Assembly (NCBI GenBank): GCA_003024985.2
Contig: PXIH01S0010972.1
DNA length: 10,529 nt
DNA from: Euperipatoides rowelli
Lineage: Eukaryota; Onychophora; Udeonychophora; Euonychophora; Peripatopsidae
Direction: 5' to 3' (one strand)
The notes beneath the pieces are model-generated. The model was not told where the DNA came from. It worked only from the letters and a program-made list of their open reading frames with translations, and ran no database searches. Both the position numbers and the translations under genes were made by a program. Below are positions 7,555 through 10,529 of this stretch, piece by piece (the stretch's first letter is position 1; each line of letters starts with the position of its first letter).

Positions 7555-7832
7555 TGGTATTATTATTTTTAATTCTAGTTGGGTTTATACTCTTCAATAT
7601 TGTTCCAATAAATTTTCACTGTTTTTTTAGTCATTTAATTCTGAAAACTAAAAAAACATAACTAAAAGTCAGTATTTGGTGGCCATTTTATAAGATGGCA
7701 GAAAATGCTCCAGGCAGGTTTTTTTTTTACTTTTGGTAATATATTAGTACAGGTTACTGGGACATCTGGGCCAAATTTCAGATTTATCCAAATTAGTTAT
7801 TTAGCATATATTTATGAGATAAAATTCCTGAC
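7555..7832 (-). repeat. Right long terminal inverted repeat of the 3.5-kb element
   Basis: The reverse complement aligns with 4317-4590, including exact TGGTGGCCATTTT (7677-7689) and GCCAAATTTCAG (7770-7781). A T-rich run at 7720-7730 accounts for one indel against the left copy. Confidence 0.75.
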
Positions 7833-7844
7833 CTAAATAGGTCA
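7829..7844. repeat. Palindrome TGACCTA-AA-TAGGTCA across the right terminus
   Basis: Seven-base perfect arms around AA, overlapping the outer end of the right inverted repeat and the candidate CTAA target site. The left end has no equivalent palindrome, so it may simply reflect the flank. Confidence 0.7.
7833..7836 (+). other. Candidate right target-site tetranucleotide (CTAA, near TTAA)
   Basis: It directly follows the outer end of the right inverted repeat and is one transition from TTAA. See 4313-4316 for the partner. Confidence 0.4.
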
Positions 7845-8193
7845 AAAGCATGAGTATCGAAAAAAGGGGAATGACCATACAATATATTGAATAAGGTTTA
7901 TTTACAATGTAAATAAAATTATTTTGCAAATACTGTACTTAATAAAAAAAAAATTATTATTAAAAAGAGGAGTGTTCTTTCCTTCTTTATTCTTCTTTCC
8001 AAAAACATCTCTCCATTTTGGCTTTTAACCATCTTTTTAGACCCATATCAAATTTATTTATTTTTGATATATTATATTTTTTGGAATTTTTCAAAAATAT
8101 TTTGTGACTTGGTTTCCATAGTCATAGTAAATATTCAGGTATGTGTAACATTTATTTCAAATAGTAGTTTTTTTACAGTAAAAATTGTAACAC
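7837..8193. other. Spacer between the two DNA transposons
   Basis: Unassigned AT-rich DNA with a pyrimidine-rich patch (7975-8040). A 63-codon frame (8064-8255) starts here but runs into the piggyBac end and has no motif, so it is not a gene. Confidence 0.5.
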
Positions 8194-8197
8194 ATAA
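8194..8197 (+). other. Candidate left target site of piggyBac element (ATAA, near TTAA)
   Basis: ATAA immediately precedes the left inverted repeat. TTAG follows the right one at 10467-10470. piggyBac elements insert at and duplicate TTAA, and each flank here is one substitution away. Confidence 0.55.
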
Positions 8198-8226
8198 GTC
8201 GTTCGGGTCAATTTTTACCCATGTGG
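8198..8226 (+). repeat. Left terminal inverted repeat of piggyBac
   Basis: It begins GTCGTTCGGGTCA and ends ACCCATGTGG, and pairs with 10438-10466. An internal imperfect palindrome (GGGT 8205-8208 with ACCC 8217-8220) mirrors that in the right end. Confidence 0.75.
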
Positions 8227-8300
8227 AATTTTCAGTTCATAGGATGTATGAGTAGGCCTACCGCAATTGTCACTATATTATTCAATTATTATTGCTAATT

Positions 8301-8320
8301 ATTTTTTCTTTTTTTTTTAG
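8301..8320 (+). other. Candidate 3' splice site in the piggyBac leader
   Basis: An almost pure T/C tract ends in TTTTTTTTAG at 8320, 26 bases before the transposase ATG. This is a strong match to a metazoan splice acceptor and suggests a 5' UTR intron whose donor would lie between 8198 and 8300. No donor was assigned. Confidence 0.4.
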
Positions 8321-8345
8321 AAACTCTTCAAAGCTTACATATGAC

Positions 8346-10026
8346 ATGGCTAAGCGTGGACTCACTAATGAATAAATCGAGGAATTGATGCAAGCATTGT
8401 CGACTAAGAAGAAGTAGTTTCAGAAATCGATGATCACATTTCTGAAATTGACGATGATGTTTTTGAAAATGAACTATCATCCTATGACTAAGAAGATGAG
8501 GAATCTGACCAGCCTGCGATTCAGACAGTAACTCTACTTAGCAAATATGGTAAATTTGAGTGGAAATCAGAACCACAACCCTCATGTGGTAGGCATAAGG
8601 CTGAAAATGTTGTGAACCTGGCTCCAGGGCCCACAGGATTTGCCACGTCTAGAATTGAAGAAGAATAGTCTGCATTCATGTTGTTTTTTCATCCAGCAAT
8701 AGTGAATATCATACTAAAAAATAGTAACATAGAAGGAAAAGAGGTGTTCTTCACAGTTGGAAGAATTTGAATAACGTTGACTCAGAAGCATTTATTGGCT
8801 TGTTGCTGCTGTCTGGGGTATATAAATCTCATAACGAGTCGACATAGAGTCAGTGGGATGTCACAATGGGACAGAATATCTTCAGGGCAACTATGTCCTT
8901 AGAGAAATTCAAAATGATATTGTGGGTTCTTCGATTTGATGACCAACAGATATGACCAAGTAGACGGGAAGCTGACAAATTTGTGACCATAAGAGAACTT
9001 TGGCACAAGTGTGTGGAAATTTTGCCGATGTTGTATAATCCTGAAATGTATGTTACTGTGGATGAATAACTGGAAATTTTCTGAGGAAAATGTTGATTCC
9101 ACCAGTAAATGCCCAGCAAACCAGCCAAGTACAGCATAAAAATTTGGGTACTTTGTGACAACGCTAACAGTAATGTCTGGAATATACAGCCATATCTAGG
9201 AAAGTAGCCAAGGTTGCAGGGTTGTCATTGATCTTGTTCAAGGCTTGAAAGGATATAACGTAACATGTGATAACTTATTCACATTGTATGACCTTGGACA
9301 GATTCTTTTGGAAAAAAAAACTGACAATGATTGGAACAATTAGAAAGAATAAACCAACAAATCTCCACAGTTGCTTGTAAAAGGGGCCCCAACATACACA
9401 TCAACATTTGCAGTCATAAAGGATATGACTCTTGTATCGTTCATCCTGAAGAGATGCAAGTGCACAGTCCTGCCGAGCACTCTTCACCATGACAGAAAAA
9501 TAGCAGACACAGACACAAAGAAACCTCAAATCATTCTGGATTATAAAAACACCAAAAGGGGAGTAGACATGTTAGATAAACTGGCCTCAAATACAAATAC
9601 AAATACAACTATGCCGGACAACAACAGACCATAGTCCAGCAAGGTTCTCCCACAATTCCTGTCCGAGGAAAGCAAACAGATGACCCATCGTAGTTTTTTT
9701 CCAACATCCTAGACATTTCCACGTATAATGCATTCATATTGTTCATCAAGGTCAATCCAGCTTGGAAAATGAACTCATTTCACAAAAGGTGAATCTTCAT
9801 TGAGAAGCTTGGCATGACATTGAAGGTGGTGAGTATTCAAAACTCAGGACAACCTGAACCCCGACCTGAAGCATCCAGAAGTGTAGTAAGTACTGGCAAA
9901 AAGGGAAGATGTCACTTGTGCCCTCAGACTGACAACAAAAGTTCTGTAAATTGTTTCAAATGTGGAAAGCTTACTCGTAAGACACATTTCATTCAAGTGT
10001 GTAAATTACGTCCAAAATTGTATTGA
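8346..10026 (+). pseudogene. piggyBac transposase pseudogene (DDD catalytic triad codons retained)
   Basis: Start MAKRGLTNE (8346), then an acidic N-terminus with the tract EIDDHISEIDDDVFENE, then KYGKFEWKSEP, APGPTGFATSRIEEE, FMLFFHPAI, FIGLLLLSGVYKSHNEST, QNIFRATMSLEKF, READKFVTIRELW and YVTVDE (first Asp 9061-9063), MPSKPAKYSIKIWVLCDNAN, then LVQGLKGYNVTCDN (second Asp 9269-9271), GVDMLDKLAS (third Asp 9566-9568), NILDISTYNAFILFI, and a C-terminal zinc finger CHLCP...CFKCGKL...H...CKLR to stop 10024-10026. Together these are the DDE_Tnp_1_7 core and Cys-rich tail that cut and join piggyBac DNA at TTAA. All three Asp survive, but there are over ten stops and several frameshifts, a small deletion near 9210 and a repeat insertion at 9590-9655. 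The last zinc ligand has become Arg. The element is not functional as it stands. Length without the insertion fits the usual 550-600 residues. Confidence 0.9.
9590..9655 (-). repeat. Short dispersed repeat with (TTTGTA)n tail, copy 2, inserted in the transposase
   Basis: Reverse-strand copy of the 2641-2699 repeat. The 46-base core (9610-9655) differs at one position (a C to G change in GGGACAACC), and the tail (9590-9609) carries three TTTGTA units. It lies between codons for DKLAS and CPRKANR, where intact piggyBac proteins continue directly, so it is an insertion of about 66-70 bases. Near-identity with copy 1, against heavy decay of the host transposase, suggests recent or ongoing spread. 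No clear target-site duplication was found. Confidence 0.8.
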
Positions 10027-10086
10027 TGGATGTAAGCTAAATATTTCACAAATATTTTGTCTGTATTGTGTAATTTTACTTTAGAA

Positions 10087-10092
10087 AATAAA
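10087..10092 (+). promoter_or_regulatory. Polyadenylation signal AATAAA of piggyBac
   Basis: AATAAA sits 61 bases after the transposase stop and is a reasonable 3'-end signal for its transcript. Similar hexamers further on are frequent in this AT-rich sequence. Confidence 0.45.
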
Positions 10093-10437
10093 CGAATAAT
10101 ATACACAAGTGCGAATTTTCTTGTTCTATCAAATCATGTAAAAATAAATATATGTAATAAATACAGGAAAAATATATCTTACATTGTATTGTTTGAAAGT
10201 TTACAGTTATTTTCAGAGGTGAATGATTGAATTACAGCATTTTTATTCCATAAATACAAAGTGGTTCTTTAAATTCATACTCCCTTATCATTATGAAAAC
10301 TTACCTGTAAGACAATTATTTTAAATGATACACAAAGACAAAAAAAGGAAAAAAAAAAAACAATAACTAAATAAATAATTGAATTACTAATATTAAATTA
10401 AAACAATGTGACTATAATTCCATAACATTGAATATTA
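10093..10437 (+). other. 3' non-coding part of piggyBac
   Basis: AT-rich sequence between the transposase polyadenylation signal and the right inverted repeat, with an A-rich tract at 10341-10361. No gene is visible. Confidence 0.6.
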
Positions 10438-10466
10438 CACCATGGGTCATTTTTGACCTGAACACC
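10438..10466 (-). repeat. Right terminal inverted repeat of piggyBac
   Basis: Reads CACCATGGGTCATTTTTGAC then CTGAACACC on the plus strand. Its reverse complement matches the left end at 20 of 29 positions. It contains the palindrome GGTCA (10445-10449) / TGACC (10454-10458). Confidence 0.75.
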
Positions 10467-10470
10467 TTAG
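10467..10470 (+). other. Candidate right target site of piggyBac element (TTAG, near TTAA)
   Basis: It directly follows the right terminal repeat and is one substitution from TTAA. Its partner ATAA is at 8194-8197. Confidence 0.55.
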
Positions 10471-10529
10471 GTATATACTACATTGCAACATCCTATAATA
10501 TACATAATATTAGATAAATTAAAAAAATC

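Larger units (their letters stand above)
4317..7832 (+). mobile_element. Decayed DNA transposon with long inverted ends and an uncharacterised nuclease-like/CXC gene
   Basis: The ends were found by aligning 4317-4590 with the reverse complement of 7555-7832. Shared landmarks in order from the outer end are CAGG, CTAATT.TGATAAA.CTGAAATTTGGC, CTGGAG.ATTTT, and an exact 13-base AAAATGGCCACCA, then fading similarity over a further ~130 bases. The element is about 3.5 kb and encloses a single broken gene on the plus strand (5416-7297), which lies off-centre towards the right end. About 0.8 kb between the left repeat and the gene has no recognisable coding. I cannot assign it to a named superfamily. 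Flanking TTAG/CTAA would fit a TTAA-targeting group (Kolobok and piggyBac use TTAA), but no DDE transposase is recognisable. It may be autonomous in origin or a carrier mobilised by another transposase. Confidence 0.7.
8198..10466 (+). mobile_element. Decayed piggyBac DNA transposon
   Basis: A ~2.27 kb element defined by a piggyBac transposase pseudogene and short inverted termini. The left end (8198-8226) and the reverse complement of the right end (10438-10466) match at 20 of 29 positions and share GTTC.GGTCAA and ACCCATG. Both ends contain the internal imperfect palindrome GGGTCA..T..ACC familiar from piggyBac-like termini. Both flanks are one substitution from TTAA. The element has a candidate 5' intron acceptor, the transposase, a polyadenylation signal (10087-10092) and ~350 bp of 3' sequence. 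It is interrupted by a short repeat at 9590-9655. Confidence 0.85.

Noticed and set aside
8064-8255. 63-codon plus-strand frame across the piggyBac left end
   Set aside because: It straddles the spacer and the terminal repeat, has no motif and is a Phe/Ile-rich chance reading.
8850-9161. 103-codon reverse-strand open frame, with a second frame at 8899-9102
   Set aside because: Both are antisense to well-recognised piggyBac transposase blocks on the plus strand. They are shadows.

Overview
This is AT-rich, gene-poor eukaryotic DNA, most likely from an arthropod or another invertebrate. I found no intact host gene, tRNA, rRNA or CRISPR array. Eukaryotic signs are a non-LTR retrotransposon 3' end with a poly(A) tail, a piggyBac-type DNA transposon, AATAAA signals, a candidate splice acceptor and a SINE-like short repeat. 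The arthropod suggestion rests on the look of the elements and the base composition and is not proven. All recognisable coding sequence belongs to mobile elements, and nearly all of it is broken.

Layout. 1-667: 5'-truncated 3' end of a jockey/CR1-type LINE, with the end of its reverse-transcriptase ORF (3-311), a 3' UTR and a poly(A) tail. 668-4316: mostly unassigned AT-rich DNA. It holds two diverged direct copies of a ~150-185 bp repeat (813-967 and 1203-1388), one copy of a tiny tailed repeat (2641-2699), hairpins, two ambiguous bases and a doubtful coding remnant (3781-3993). 4317-7832: a ~3.5 kb decayed DNA transposon that I delimit from long (~275 bp), diverged terminal inverted repeats. 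Inside is a badly broken gene (5416-7297) that can be followed across all three forward frames. It has two short CxxC zinc-binding blocks, an AAEA.YH block, acidic blocks ordered like a FEN/XPG-type nuclease, and a C-terminal CXC (tesmin/TSO1-like) cysteine domain. 7837-8193: short unassigned spacer. 8198-10466: a decayed piggyBac element with short inverted repeats, a possible 5' intron acceptor, a transposase pseudogene (8346-10026) that still has its three catalytic Asp codons, and a C-terminal zinc finger lacking its last Cys. 10471-10529: flank.

Relations. Both DNA transposons are flanked by tetranucleotides one substitution from TTAA. The tiny repeat occurs twice, in opposite orientation, with one mismatch over a 46-bp core. 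One copy interrupts the piggyBac transposase, so at least that copy is younger than the piggyBac insertion. The best candidate for something little described is the 4317-7832 element and its gene. I recognise the gene as belonging to a widespread but, to my knowledge, functionally uncharacterised group of metazoan predicted proteins, and here a copy sits between matching inverted termini.
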